Part shown: in pieces, positions 29,104 to 35,976 of the stretch
Layout: every line of letters starts with the position of its first letter
Position numbering within the stretch: the first letter of the stretch is position 1
From: Clostridium peptidivorans
GTDB taxonomy: Bacteria; Bacillota; Clostridia; Clostridiales; Clostridiaceae
Direction: 5' to 3'
NCBI RefSeq assembly: GCF_900205925.1
Contig: NZ_OAOD01000023.1
Location: 1-48,740, forward strand
Length of the DNA stretch: 48,740 nucleotides
Notes under the pieces: generated by a model
What the model was told of the DNA's origin: nothing
Seen by the model: only the letters and a program-made list of their open reading frames with translations
The model's database searches: none
Made by a program: the position numbers and the translations under genes

Positions 29104-29139
29104 ATGATTTATAAAGAAATCAAGGATTTCATAAATCAT
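29104..29139 (+). other. leader hairpin without T tract
   Basis: ATGATTTAT / ATAAATCAT outer stem (9 bp) and GAAATC-AAG-GATTTC inner stem, with a 3-A bulge. It sits in the long leader of the first spore-like gene. AATGATTTATAA also occurs at about 29066, so related repeats flank it. Confidence 0.5.
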
Positions 29140-29289
29140 GAATAAATCATTTCATAAAAACTCAAAAGAAAAAATATAAAGTATATGTACAAAAAATTGT
29201 TTTTAGAACAGTAGCAAAAATAAAAAAGCAGAATAGTATATATTAGAAGTACAAAAGAGTAGAAGAAACTTCTGAAAGGAGGAAGTGAA

Positions 29290-29832
29290 TTGGATTTCAA
29301 CAGCTTGTTAAACTCTTTAATGAGTGAGGACGGCAACTTCTCAGCAAAGTCATTGCTCGGAGGGGGAGGAAGATCTAACAATTTCTTTCTCATTATCATA
29401 GTAATCTTAATACTATGTGGATTTGGGAATGTAGGAAACAGAAATAATGGCTTCGTATGCTGCCCTTTGGATAATGATGATGATGATGATTGCTGCTGTT
29501 GCAGAAGACGTCGTAGACATCGAAAACATAAGAGGAAACGCTGTCATGATGAAGAGGAAGAGTGCTTCTTCTGCTGCCCAACTAACTGCTGCGATAATGG
29601 CTTCAATAATAATTGTTGCGGTGGTGGTGGCTTTGGCTTTGGAAATGGCTTTGGCAATGGCTGTGGCTGTGGCAATGGCTTTGGAGGAGGTAATTTCATA
29701 TTCATAATAGCTATAATTATACTTCTCTTTTTATGCAGAAGAGATGATGATGACTGTAGAAGAGATGATAATGGCTTAGGCAGTATAATGAACTTAGGTC
29801 AAGTAAATACAAGAACACAGGATGAAGAATAA
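29290..29832 (+). CDS. Cys/Gly/Asp-rich spore-surface-like protein, 180 aa
   Basis: No family recognised. Composition is extreme: Cys clusters (CCCC, CCGGGG), runs of Asp (DDDDD, DDDD), an Arg/His/Lys stretch, a Gly-Phe-Asn repeat region (GFGNGFGNGCGCGNGFGGG), and two very hydrophobic stretches (FFLIIIVILILCGFG near 32-46 and FIFIIAIIILLFLC near 137-150). Such Cys-rich, low-complexity proteins are typical of cross-linked coat or exosporium layers of clostridial spores. TTG start, 7 nt after AAAGGAGG. Base composition is richer in GC than its neighbours because of the Gly/Cys codons. Spore location is inferred from composition and the SigK-like promoter. Confidence 0.75.
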   Translation: MDFNSLLNSLMSEDGNFSAKSLLGGGGRSNNFFLIIIVILILCGFGNVGNRNNGFVCCPLDNDDDDDCCCCRRRRRHRKHKRKRCHDEEEECFFCCPTNCCDNGFNNNCCGGGGFGFGNGFGNGCGCGNGFGGGNFIFIIAIIILLFLCRRDDDDCRRDDNGLGSIMNLGQVNTRTQDEE

Positions 29833-29841
29833 ATTAGAATA

Positions 29842-29874
29842 AAAATCAAAATAAAATCAAAATAAAATCAAAAC
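29842..29874 (+). repeat. three tandem 11-bp repeats
   Basis: AAAATCAAAAT twice plus AAAATCAAAAC, in the 69-bp spacer between the first two spore-like genes. Period is exactly one helical turn. Confidence 0.8.
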
Positions 29875-29901
29875 CAATGCCCATAGAAAGGGGGGTTTAA
29901 C

Positions 29902-30177
29902 ATGTCAAGAGAAAGATGTTGTTGTTGTTGCAGAACACCACGTAGAGAGTTCGGCATAGGCGGCGTTAACAGTTGCGGAAGCGGCAATGGCCTATTAATA
30001 TTAATATTAATAGCACTTCAATTTAAAAACTGTAGAAGAGGTCATCATGACGACGATGACGATTGTCGTTCAGGAGTTATAGACAATAGTATATTATTCC
30101 TTATCACTTTATTCTTCTTAGTATGCCACAGCAATAGATTTACCTTAGGTTGTGGATGTGACGGTTTCGGTTTCTAA
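29902..30177 (+). CDS. small Cys-rich spore-surface-like protein, 91 aa
   Basis: Related in style to the preceding protein: begins MSRERCCCCC, then a Gly/Ser/Asn patch, a hydrophobic run (LLILILIALQF), an Asp run (HHDDDDDC), a second hydrophobic run (ILFLITLFFLVC), and a Gly/Cys tail (LGCGCDGFGF). Very strong SD AAAGGGGGG. Likely the second gene of the spore-surface operon; function otherwise unknown. Confidence 0.75.
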   Translation: MSRERCCCCCRTPRREFGIGGVNSCGSGNGLLILILIALQFKNCRRGHHDDDDDCRSGVIDNSILFLITLFFLVCHSNRFTLGCGCDGFGF

Positions 30178-30230
30178 TATTGACTAATTGGGGGGCTTTT
30201 TATAGCCCTCCTTATTAAATAAATGATCAT

Positions 30231-30256
30231 ATCTCAAGCCAGTGGAGATGTTTACT
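30231..30256 (+). repeat. hairpin motif, copy 2 (leader of the third spore-like gene)
   Basis: Begins ATCTCAAGCCAGTGGAGAT and continues GTTTACT; arms ATCTC/GAGAT pair. It differs from 11394-11419 by one substitution and single-base indels. It ends about 27 nt before the ATG at 30283. Confidence 0.5.
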
Positions 30257-30282
30257 TATTAATTTTATATAGGAGGATTAGG

Positions 30283-30735
30283 ATGGCTAAACATAGAAGG
30301 CATGGACATAATAGAGATATAGATAGAGATAGAGATGAAGACATTGAAAGAGGTAGAGATGGGCGTAGAGATAGAAATGGTAATAGGGAAAATGTACAAA
30401 ATTCTAATAATATAAATAGTGCTATGAATAATATGAACAATATGAATAATATAAGTAATATGAATGGCAATAATATAATGGATATGTTGAATAATATAGA
30501 CCAAGAGCAATTAAATAACTTCATGCAAAGCTTAGGAGTAAATAATCCATTTATGGGTAACATGGAAAATACGGGTGATATGGCTAACGCGGGAAATATG
30601 GCAAATATGCCTCCAGTACAAGATAAAACTGTTCAACTACTTTATACTTTAAAGCCTATGTTAACTCCAGATAAAGCAATGCTTATAGATAGAATAATAC
30701 AAATCTATTCCTTAGGTAAGGTAATGAATAGATAA
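30283..30735 (+). CDS. Asn/Met-rich spore-associated-like protein, 150 aa
   Basis: No named family recognised. N terminus is an Arg/Asp repeat (RDIDRDRDEDIERGRDG), the middle is Asn/Met-rich (NNMNNMNNISNMNGNN), and only the last ~35 residues look folded: QLLYTLKPMLTPDKAMLIDRIIQIY, an amphipathic helical end seen in several clostridial sporulation proteins. ATG 30283 with a perfect AGGAGG; the longer in-frame reading from 30223 lacks an SD. Third gene of the apparent spore cluster. Confidence 0.7.
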   Translation: MAKHRRHGHNRDIDRDRDEDIERGRDGRRDRNGNRENVQNSNNINSAMNNMNNMNNISNMNGNNIMDMLNNIDQEQLNNFMQSLGVNNPFMGNMENTGDMANAGNMANMPPVQDKTVQLLYTLKPMLTPDKAMLIDRIIQIYSLGKVMNR

Positions 30736-30739
30736 TAAA

Positions 30740-30776
30740 AATAATAGAAAGGCATAGGTCTTTCTATTATTTTTTA
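30740..30776 (+). terminator. terminator, probably bidirectional
   Basis: Twelve-bp stem AATAATAGAAAG / CTTTCTATTATT with T runs, between convergent genes (stop at 30735 on plus, stop at 30779 on minus). Confidence 0.88.
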
Positions 30777-30778
30777 TA

Positions 30779-31153
30779 CTATTCTAGACTATTAAAATCA
30801 TCTGTATTTCGTATTGAACAATTTCCTTGAAAGATTCCACCATCTTTTATTATTATATTTTTAACGTTAATATCGCCTGTAATTTTTCCATAAGACTCGA
30901 TACAAAGGGTTTCCTCGCAATTTATATTTCCATCTATTTTTCCATTTATATAGGCTGCTTTACAATATATATTTCCCTTGCAGTATCCTGTGGATCCAAA
31001 GATTATATCATTTTGCCATGTTATATTACCCTCCACGTATCCATCAACTTTAAGCAAATCATCACCTTTTAAGGAGCCAATAACACTACATCCTTCACCA
31101 ATAAGTGTTTCAATTTTATTTATGGGAGTTTCTTTTTCATTGGATTTAAACAT
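30779..31153 (-). CDS. bactofilin (polymer-forming cytoskeletal protein)
   Basis: A 124-residue protein made mostly of a right-handed beta-helix with regularly spaced Gly/Ile/Val (LIGEGCSVIGSLKGDD, KVDGYVEGNI, KGNIYCKAAYINGKIDGNI, ITGDINVKNIIIKDGG), the hallmark of DUF583 bactofilins. These polymerise without nucleotide and act in cell shape, wall enzymes or, in some species, sporulation. SD CCTCCT on the plus strand is AGGAGG in the mRNA. Placed tail-to-tail with the spore-like genes. Confidence 0.92.
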   Translation of the reverse strand: MFKSNEKETPINKIETLIGEGCSVIGSLKGDDLLKVDGYVEGNITWQNDIIFGSTGYCKGNIYCKAAYINGKIDGNINCEETLCIESYGKITGDINVKNIIIKDGGIFQGNCSIRNTDDFNSLE

Positions 31154-31166
31154 ACAAAATACCTCC

Positions 31167-31212
31167 TATAACTTATATGTACAATTAAGATATTTATATT
31201 TTATAAGTTATA
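31167..31212. repeat. 11-bp inverted repeat next to the bactofilin SD
   Basis: TATAACTTATA (31167-31177) and TATAAGTTATA (31202-31212) are exact inverse copies. On the minus-strand mRNA the hairpin ends directly at the AGGAGG of bactofilin. It lies between two divergent genes, so an operator is equally possible. Confidence 0.5.
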
Positions 31213-31319
31213 ACATTATGAATAAAAAATAATATAATTTATTCTTTTATAATAAATTAACTAAAATTTATTCGTTAAAGGACGATAGTCTATATATAAG
31301 TATATAGGAGGATAAGTTA

Positions 31320-32276
31320 ATGTCTAAGATTTCCCATTTGATGCAGCTTTTATTAACTTTACAACATAAAAAATTTACAACAGCTTCAGAACTAGCTGAA
31401 ACCTTAAATGTAGATAAAAAAACTATTTATAGATATATAAATAATCTGAATTTAGCGGATATACCCATTCATACCAAAAAGGGAAGATATGGTGGTTTTT
31501 ATATAGATGAGGAATTTTATATGAAACCTCCTAAATTGACTTTGGAAGAATTACATGCAATTTTAGCAGCAGAAGAAATATTAGGTTGTAATAGTATATT
31601 TCCATTTAAAAAAGATTTTAAAAACGCGATTATAAAAGTAAGGACTACTTGCATAGAAGAGCATGAGGAGTTAAATAATATTTATAAAAATCATAAATTT
31701 GATTTAAATAAACTAGGTAACGAATTGAGTTTAGATGAAAAGATAGAATACATAAATGCTTCTATGGATAAGGGAAGATCTCTTAACATAAGGTGTTTTT
31801 CTGAAAGCAAAAATGAAATAAGAGAAAGCATAATAGACCCATATAACTTGATTTATAAAGATGGAGAGTGGTTTGTAATTTGCTATTGCCATGAAAAAAA
31901 TGAAGTGGAGGTTTTAAAGCTATCTAGGATTTGTGAATTTAAAATAATAAATTTTATATTTATAAAACCTCGTGATTTTTCATTAAAGGAATATTTGAAA
32001 AATCAGTGGGGAATTTTTTCTGGAGACAAAACTTTAGTAAAAATAAGATTTAATGATTCATTAAGTAAGTTCATAAAAGAAATAAAATGGTGTCCAAATC
32101 AAGTTATAGAGGATGGAAAAAATGGAGGCCTAATATTGAGCTTATTCTTAGATGATATAGGAGATATAAAATCATGGGTGCTAGGTTTTGGGGGAGAAGC
32201 GGAAGTTTTAGAGCCTAAAAGTCTAAGAAAAGAAATAGAAGAAGAAATAAATAAGTTAATAAAATTTTATAAATAA
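31320..32276 (+). CDS. HTH/WYL-domain transcriptional regulator (YafY-like)
   Basis: A 318-residue regulator with an N-terminal DeoR/HTH_11 winged helix (LLLTLQHKKFTTASELAETL, DKKTIYRYINNL, wing GRYGGFYI) and a central WYL domain (IDPYNLIYKDGEWFVICYC) followed by a C-terminal WCX-type domain to about residue 310. WYL domains sense nucleic-acid or nucleotide ligands in several systems. ATG with AGGAGG. Target unknown; the bactofilin gene is divergent to it. Confidence 0.88.
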   Translation: MSKISHLMQLLLTLQHKKFTTASELAETLNVDKKTIYRYINNLNLADIPIHTKKGRYGGFYIDEEFYMKPPKLTLEELHAILAAEEILGCNSIFPFKKDFKNAIIKVRTTCIEEHEELNNIYKNHKFDLNKLGNELSLDEKIEYINASMDKGRSLNIRCFSESKNEIRESIIDPYNLIYKDGEWFVICYCHEKNEVEVLKLSRICEFKIINFIFIKPRDFSLKEYLKNQWGIFSGDKTLVKIRFNDSLSKFIKEIKWCPNQVIEDGKNGGLILSLFLDDIGDIKSWVLGFGGEAEVLEPKSLRKEIEEEINKLIKFYK

Positions 32277-32329
32277 AGTTTTTAATAGATGTATAAAAGA
32301 TAGTAAACGGGATATCATAATAATTGTAA

Positions 32330-32435
32330 AGGAGATAAAAATCTCCTAAGCATTAAATAAAGTTATATAATTTTGTTTAATGCAAGAACCCCCCATCCCC
32401 CTTTGGGACCGTAAAACGGTCCCGTTTCTTTTTTT
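32330..32435 (+). ncRNA. candidate C-rich small RNA with three hairpins
   Basis: Hairpin 1 AGGAGAT-AAAA-ATCTCCT (32330-32347); hairpin 2 GCATTAAATAA / TTGTTTAATGC (32350-32383, one G-T pair); then an unpaired CCCCCCATCCCCC tract; then terminator GGGACCG-TAAAA-CGGTCCC with TTTCTTTTTTT (32405-32435). C-rich single strands before a terminator are typical of Gram-positive small RNAs that pair with Shine-Dalgarno sites. No convincing promoter was found, so it may instead be the 3' end of the WYL-gene mRNA. The rest of the 238-base gap shows nothing else. Confidence 0.5.
32405..32435 (+). terminator. Rho-independent terminator
   Basis: GC-rich 7-bp stem GGGACCG / CGGTCCC, 5-nt loop, T tract of eleven with one C. 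Ends the regulator transcript and/or the candidate RNA. Confidence 0.93.
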
Positions 32436-32514
32436 GATATAATAAAAATAATAATTAATGCACACAATATACTTTAGATAATGTTTTATATAAAGTTAAA
32501 GTTGAGGTGATATA

Positions 32515-33753
32515 ATGGCTAATTTCTTTCGTAAAAAGAAATTTTTAATTGCATTGATATTACTTGTGTGTATTTCAATAGTTTTCATAAGCTGCAATAA
32601 AGGAAAAAAGGGAGATAATAAAAATAAAGACTTAATAATGCAAGTGGAAATTAAAGATAATCATTCTCTTAGCATATTGAGAGCTATAATCGATGAATAT
32701 AAGAAAGAAAATAAAGATGTAAATATTATTATTAATAGTTCACTTGGGGAAAGTATAATGAATGATGGAGATAAACAAGAAGGAGATATAATAGTTACTT
32801 CTAGAAACAAAATGATAGAAATGCAAAACAAAGGACTTCTTGAAGATATGCAGTCTTACTATGACAAGCTAAAATTAGATGAGAAGTATTATAAAGTAGT
32901 TGGTTCTTATGGAAGATATTTAAATAAATCTTATGGAATGTCCTTAATTCCATACACATTAGAAATTGCATATAATAAAGATGTACTAAAGAAGTATAAT
33001 GTAAGCCCTCCCAAAACTTTAGGTGAAGCATATGAAATAATGAAGAAGGTAAATGAAGAGTCTATTAAAATTCCAGTGGTAGTTACAGAAGATGCTGATG
33101 TAAATAACGTAATTGCAGCACTTATAGCAGGTAATACAAGCAATATGTATGATATAGATAATATATATAATAGTTCAAAGGAAAAGTATCTAGAAAAAAA
33201 GGAAGTACAAAATATATTTGATTATTTAGATAGCTTAAGTAAACAAGGAATAATTAATCAAGGTACTTTTGAGATGGGAAATAAAGCTTCTATAAATAAG
33301 CTTACCGAAGGAGAAATACCTATGCTCATAACTATATCCTATTACATGAAGGAACTTGAAAAAGAGAATATAGGTTTAGTAACTAGCTATGCTCAGTCAG
33401 CATCCATTAAAGAAAATGTGCCTGTTATTGTAAACGGCTTATTATGTATACCTCTTAAATCAAAAAATCCTGTTGAAGCAGGTAAATTTATAGAATTTTT
33501 ATACGGAAAGAAGATGCAAGAAAAGTTAGCTAAGCAAGGCTTTTTAACAGGAAGTAAGGAAGCAAATAAAATATTTATAGGCAATTCTGCTTTAGTGGTA
33601 AAACATTTGGAAGAAAGCAATGAAAACAGTATACTATTTATGTACAATTTACCTGAGAAAATTCAAAAGGGATTTTCAAATAAAGTAAAAAGTGTATTGA
33701 ATAAAAAACACACAGGAAGCGAATGGAAGGAACTAATAGAAGAAGCAGGCTAA
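32515..33753 (+). CDS. extracellular solute-binding lipoprotein (family 1)
   Basis: A 412-residue lipoprotein: basic N terminus FRKKK, hydrophobic core, lipobox FISC with acylated Cys at residue 27, then the type II binding-protein fold of family 1 (ABC sugar-type), seen in EGDIIVTSRNKMIEMQNKGLLEDM, YGMSLIPYTLEIAYNKDVLKKY, PKTLGEAYEIMKKV and the C-terminal VEAGKFIEFLYGKKMQEKLAKQGF. No permease or ATPase genes are adjacent, so it is an orphan that may share membrane components or act as a sensor. Substrate unknown. SD is AGGTGA, overlapping the usual spacing; ATG 32515. Confidence 0.85.
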   Translation: MANFFRKKKFLIALILLVCISIVFISCNKGKKGDNKNKDLIMQVEIKDNHSLSILRAIIDEYKKENKDVNIIINSSLGESIMNDGDKQEGDIIVTSRNKMIEMQNKGLLEDMQSYYDKLKLDEKYYKVVGSYGRYLNKSYGMSLIPYTLEIAYNKDVLKKYNVSPPKTLGEAYEIMKKVNEESIKIPVVVTEDADVNNVIAALIAGNTSNMYDIDNIYNSSKEKYLEKKEVQNIFDYLDSLSKQGIINQGTFEMGNKASINKLTEGEIPMLITISYYMKELEKENIGLVTSYAQSASIKENVPVIVNGLLCIPLKSKNPVEAGKFIEFLYGKKMQEKLAKQGFLTGSKEANKIFIGNSALVVKHLEESNENSILFMYNLPEKIQKGFSNKVKSVLNKKHTGSEWKELIEEAG

Positions 33754-33755
33754 TA

Positions 33756-34193
33756 TTAGTCTGCTTCTGTTAATGTGTCTTTATTTTGCTTACATTCATT
33801 ACAAAGACCATAAAAATAAATTTGATTTGTAAGAACTTCATAATTTGTATAAGGTGCAATTTTTTCATTTAAATCTGAAAAACATACATCTTTAATATCG
33901 TCTACTCTTCCGCATTGTAAACATTGTATGTGGGAGTGAGGACAAGTATTTCCATCATATCTAAAATTACCTTCTCCAACATTTAACTCTTGTACTAAAT
34001 CTACTTCCACAAGAGTTTTTAAGGCTTTATATACTGTTGCTAAACTCATTGTAGGATACTCAGGCTGTAATGCCTTATAAATGGTTTCTGCAGAAGGGTG
34101 TTCCTCTGTGGATTTAAGATACTTATATACTGCAATACGCTGAGGAGTAAGTTTTAATTTTTTTTCTTTAAAAATAGCAGTAATATTATTCAT
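33756..34193 (-). CDS. Fur-family metalloregulator (PerR/Zur type), probably zinc-responsive
   Basis: A 145-residue repressor: N-terminal winged helix (LTPQRIAVYKYL, HPSAETIYKAL, SLATVYKALKTL) and C-terminal dimer domain. Structural-zinc cysteines are Cys91, Cys94, Cys131 and Cys134; sensing-site-like His86 and His88 (HSH) are present. The sequence alone looks PerR-like, but the gene follows the metal ABC genes on the same strand, and Fur-type palindromes occur in that operon's control region, which argues for Zur-like control of metal uptake. ATG 34193 is preferred to the in-frame ATG at 34202, which overlaps the SD AAGAAGG. Confidence 0.85.
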   Translation of the reverse strand: MNNITAIFKEKKLKLTPQRIAVYKYLKSTEEHPSAETIYKALQPEYPTMSLATVYKALKTLVEVDLVQELNVGEGNFRYDGNTCPHSHIQCLQCGRVDDIKDVCFSDLNEKIAPYTNYEVLTNQIYFYGLCNECKQNKDTLTEAD

Positions 34194-34222
34194 AAACACC
34201 ATCCTTCTTATAGATTAAATAT

Positions 34223-34251
34223 ATTATATAATAAACATTATTAGCTGTCAA
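34223..34251 (-). promoter_or_regulatory. consensus SigA promoter of the Fur-family gene
   Basis: On the minus strand: TTGACA (34251-34246), 17-bp spacer, TATAAT (34228-34223), a perfect consensus. AGCTAATA occurs twice on this strand, 17 bp apart (34263-34256 and 34246-34239), overlapping the -35, and could be an operator. Confidence 0.85.
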
Positions 34252-34294
34252 TTCGTATTAGCTAAAAGTATGTATTAGTAAATTATGTAAAAAT

Positions 34295-34321
34295 AAAATG
34301 TACAATTAATTTGTACATTTT
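34295..34321 (-). terminator. terminator at the end of the metal permease gene
   Basis: Perfect 11-bp arms AAAATGTACAA / TTGTACATTTT around a 5-nt loop; the stop codon of the permease lies in the hairpin, and the minus strand continues with a T-rich tail. It separates the ABC genes from the Fur-family gene, which has its own promoter. Confidence 0.75.
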
Positions 34322-35103
34322 ATTTTTGAAAAAGCTATAGTAATTATAAGTATTATAACTGAGGTAATTGCAATAGTTCCCCCAGGGGCGCAGTCTATGT
34401 AAAATGAAGTGAATAATCCAATCATTATATCTATAAGTCCAAATATTAAAGAATATATAAATGTAAACTTAAATCCTTTATTTAATTGCATTGCTGTAGC
34501 TACTGGTACTGCTATCATAGAAGATACTACAAGTATTCCCATTATTCGCATGGAAAGGGCGATGGTCGTTCCTACTAAAAGAGCAAAAATATAATTTATT
34601 AATTTAACATTTAGTCCTGCTATCTTTGCACCATCCTCATCAAATGTAACATAGGCAATTTTATTAAATAAAGATACTAATAAGCAAATAGATATTATAC
34701 TTAATATTAATATAGTATATAAATCCTCGCGAGTAACAGTAAGTATACTTCCAAATAAAAATGAATTAACATTTGCAGAAGTTTTTCCTGTACTTATTAG
34801 GGTTATTGCAATTCCTAAACATAATGTCATTACAATGACAAGTATAAGCTCTGAATATTTTTTATAGTAGTTTCTTAACACTTCTATAAATATAGCGCAT
34901 ATAGAAGTAAATATAAAGGCACTTAATATGGGATTAAAGCCTGCTACAAGACCTATGGCCACTCCTGCAAAGGAAGCATGAGATAAGGTATCTCCCATCA
35001 TAGAATATCTCTTAAGCACTAAAAATGTTCCTACAGAAGGACAAAGAAGTGCAATTAAGAAGGCTGCTATAAGTGCATTTTGTATAAATGTATATTGAAG
35101 CAT
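34306..35103 (-). CDS. zinc/manganese ABC importer permease
   Basis: A 265-residue integral membrane protein of the ABC-3 family (ZnuB/AdcB/MntB-like) with about eight to nine spans. Seen: GTFLVLKRYSMMGDTLSHASFAGVAIG near the N terminus, the conserved coupling region of this family, and VVSSMIAVPVATAMQL. Partner of the ATPase 16 nt upstream. Zn versus Mn is not decided by this subunit. Confidence 0.9.
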   Translation of the reverse strand: MLQYTFIQNALIAAFLIALLCPSVGTFLVLKRYSMMGDTLSHASFAGVAIGLVAGFNPILSAFIFTSICAIFIEVLRNYYKKYSELILVIVMTLCLGIAITLISTGKTSANVNSFLFGSILTVTREDLYTILILSIISICLLVSLFNKIAYVTFDEDGAKIAGLNVKLINYIFALLVGTTIALSMRIMGILVVSSMIAVPVATAMQLNKGFKFTFIYSLIFGLIDIMIGLFTSFYIDCAPGGTIAITSVIILIITIAFSKIKCTN

Positions 35104-35119
35104 AGTAACCTCCCAAAAA

Positions 35120-35818
35120 TTATTTGTTTACGAGTTTTAAGCAATCGCAGTTAGGGTCGTGTTTCTTAGAGTCATTTAAATACCTTTTATAATCGGATAT
35201 GGTATAAAAATATGCGCTTCCTCTATCCATTCTAATTACATGAGTTGAATATTTCAGCACTGCATCTATATTATGTTCCACAGACAATATAGTTGTACCA
35301 ATTTTTATATTTAAGTCTTTTAAAAATGAATATATATCCCGTTGACTTTTAGTATCGATTCCGGTTGAAGGTTCATCAAGTATTATAATATCAGGATTAC
35401 CCATAATAGCTCTTGCAATAAAGACCTTTTGTTGTTGACCTCCAGAGAGATTTCCTATCAAATGTTTTTTAAAGTTTTCCATTCCAACAAGAGATAATGA
35501 ATCTTTTATAAGATTTTTTTCTTTTTTCTTTAAGACCTTTTGATGAAATTTCAATATTTCTTCTACAGTTATAGGAAACTCTGAATTAAAGTTTTCTCCA
35601 CGCTGAGGAACGTATCCTATTTTACTTGTATGCAGATTTATCTTACCACTACATGGTTTTAATAGAGTTAAAATAAGTTTAACAAGGGTGCTCTTGCTAC
35701 TTCCATTTTCTCCAACTACGGAAATATAATCTCCTCGGTGTATATTCAAATTTACATTTTCTAAAATATAAGGATGTTTTCCAGTATAAGAAAAATGCAA
35801 ATTATTTATTTCAATCAT
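35120..35818 (-). CDS. zinc/manganese ABC importer ATPase
   Basis: A 232-residue ABC ATPase. Walker A VVGENGSSKSTLVK has Ser where Gly is usual before the Lys (GENGSSKST), signature NLSGGQQQKVFIARA, Walker B DIIILDEPSTGID, switch His in VEHNI. The C terminus carries KKHDPNCDCLKL, a His/Cys patch common in zinc-importer ATPases. First gene of the minus-strand operon; SD AAAGGAGT. Confidence 0.92.
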   Translation of the reverse strand: MIEINNLHFSYTGKHPYILENVNLNIHRGDYISVVGENGSSKSTLVKLILTLLKPCSGKINLHTSKIGYVPQRGENFNSEFPITVEEILKFHQKVLKKKEKNLIKDSLSLVGMENFKKHLIGNLSGGQQQKVFIARAIMGNPDIIILDEPSTGIDTKSQRDIYSFLKDLNIKIGTTILSVEHNIDAVLKYSTHVIRMDRGSAYFYTISDYKRYLNDSKKHDPNCDCLKLVNK

Positions 35819-35863
35819 AAATTAACTCCTTTCTTAAAAGTATCATAAATATTATATACCTAT

Positions 35864-35880
35864 TTGCAAATTATTTGCAA
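35864..35880. promoter_or_regulatory. Fur-type operator 1
   Basis: TTGCAAAT-T-ATTTGCAA, a perfect 8-1-8 palindrome with the architecture of Fur/Zur/PerR boxes. It overlaps the -35 region of the divergent ATPase promoter (minus-strand TATAAT at 35856-35851). Confidence 0.75.
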
Positions 35881-35898
35881 CATCATTGAAAAATATAC

Positions 35899-35927
35899 TT
35901 GACATTAGTAAAATTGTGGAATAATAT
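35899..35927 (+). promoter_or_regulatory. SigA promoter of the metal-binding protein gene
   Basis: TTGACA (35899-35904), 17-bp spacer, TAATAT (35922-35927). Confidence 0.8.
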
Positions 35928-35934
35928 TATTAAG

Positions 35935-35951
35935 ATGCAAGTCATTTGCAA
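35935..35951. promoter_or_regulatory. Fur-type operator 2
   Basis: ATGCAAGT-C-ATTTGCAA, the same 8-1-8 motif with 6 of 8 pairs kept. It covers the expected transcription start of the promoter at 35899-35927, a position that would block initiation. Confidence 0.7.
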
Positions 35952-35976
35952 GTGATAATTTAAGGAGAGAAAATTT

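Noticed and set aside
29447..29707. Reading frame of 86 codons with Met and Ala runs
   Set aside because: Shadow of the Cys-rich gene at 29290-29832; no SD, and the repeats are those of the other frame.
29842..29874. CRISPR array
   Set aside because: Units are 11 bp, contiguous and without spacers.
30252..30563. Two minus-strand frames rich in Ile, Ser and Leu
   Set aside because: They are antisense reflections of the Asn/Met and Arg/Asp repeats of the gene at 30283-30735.
33756..34193. PerR (peroxide sensor) as a firm name
   Set aside because: Sequence features are shared by PerR, Fur and Zur; operon context and palindromes point to metal uptake, so no symbol was given.
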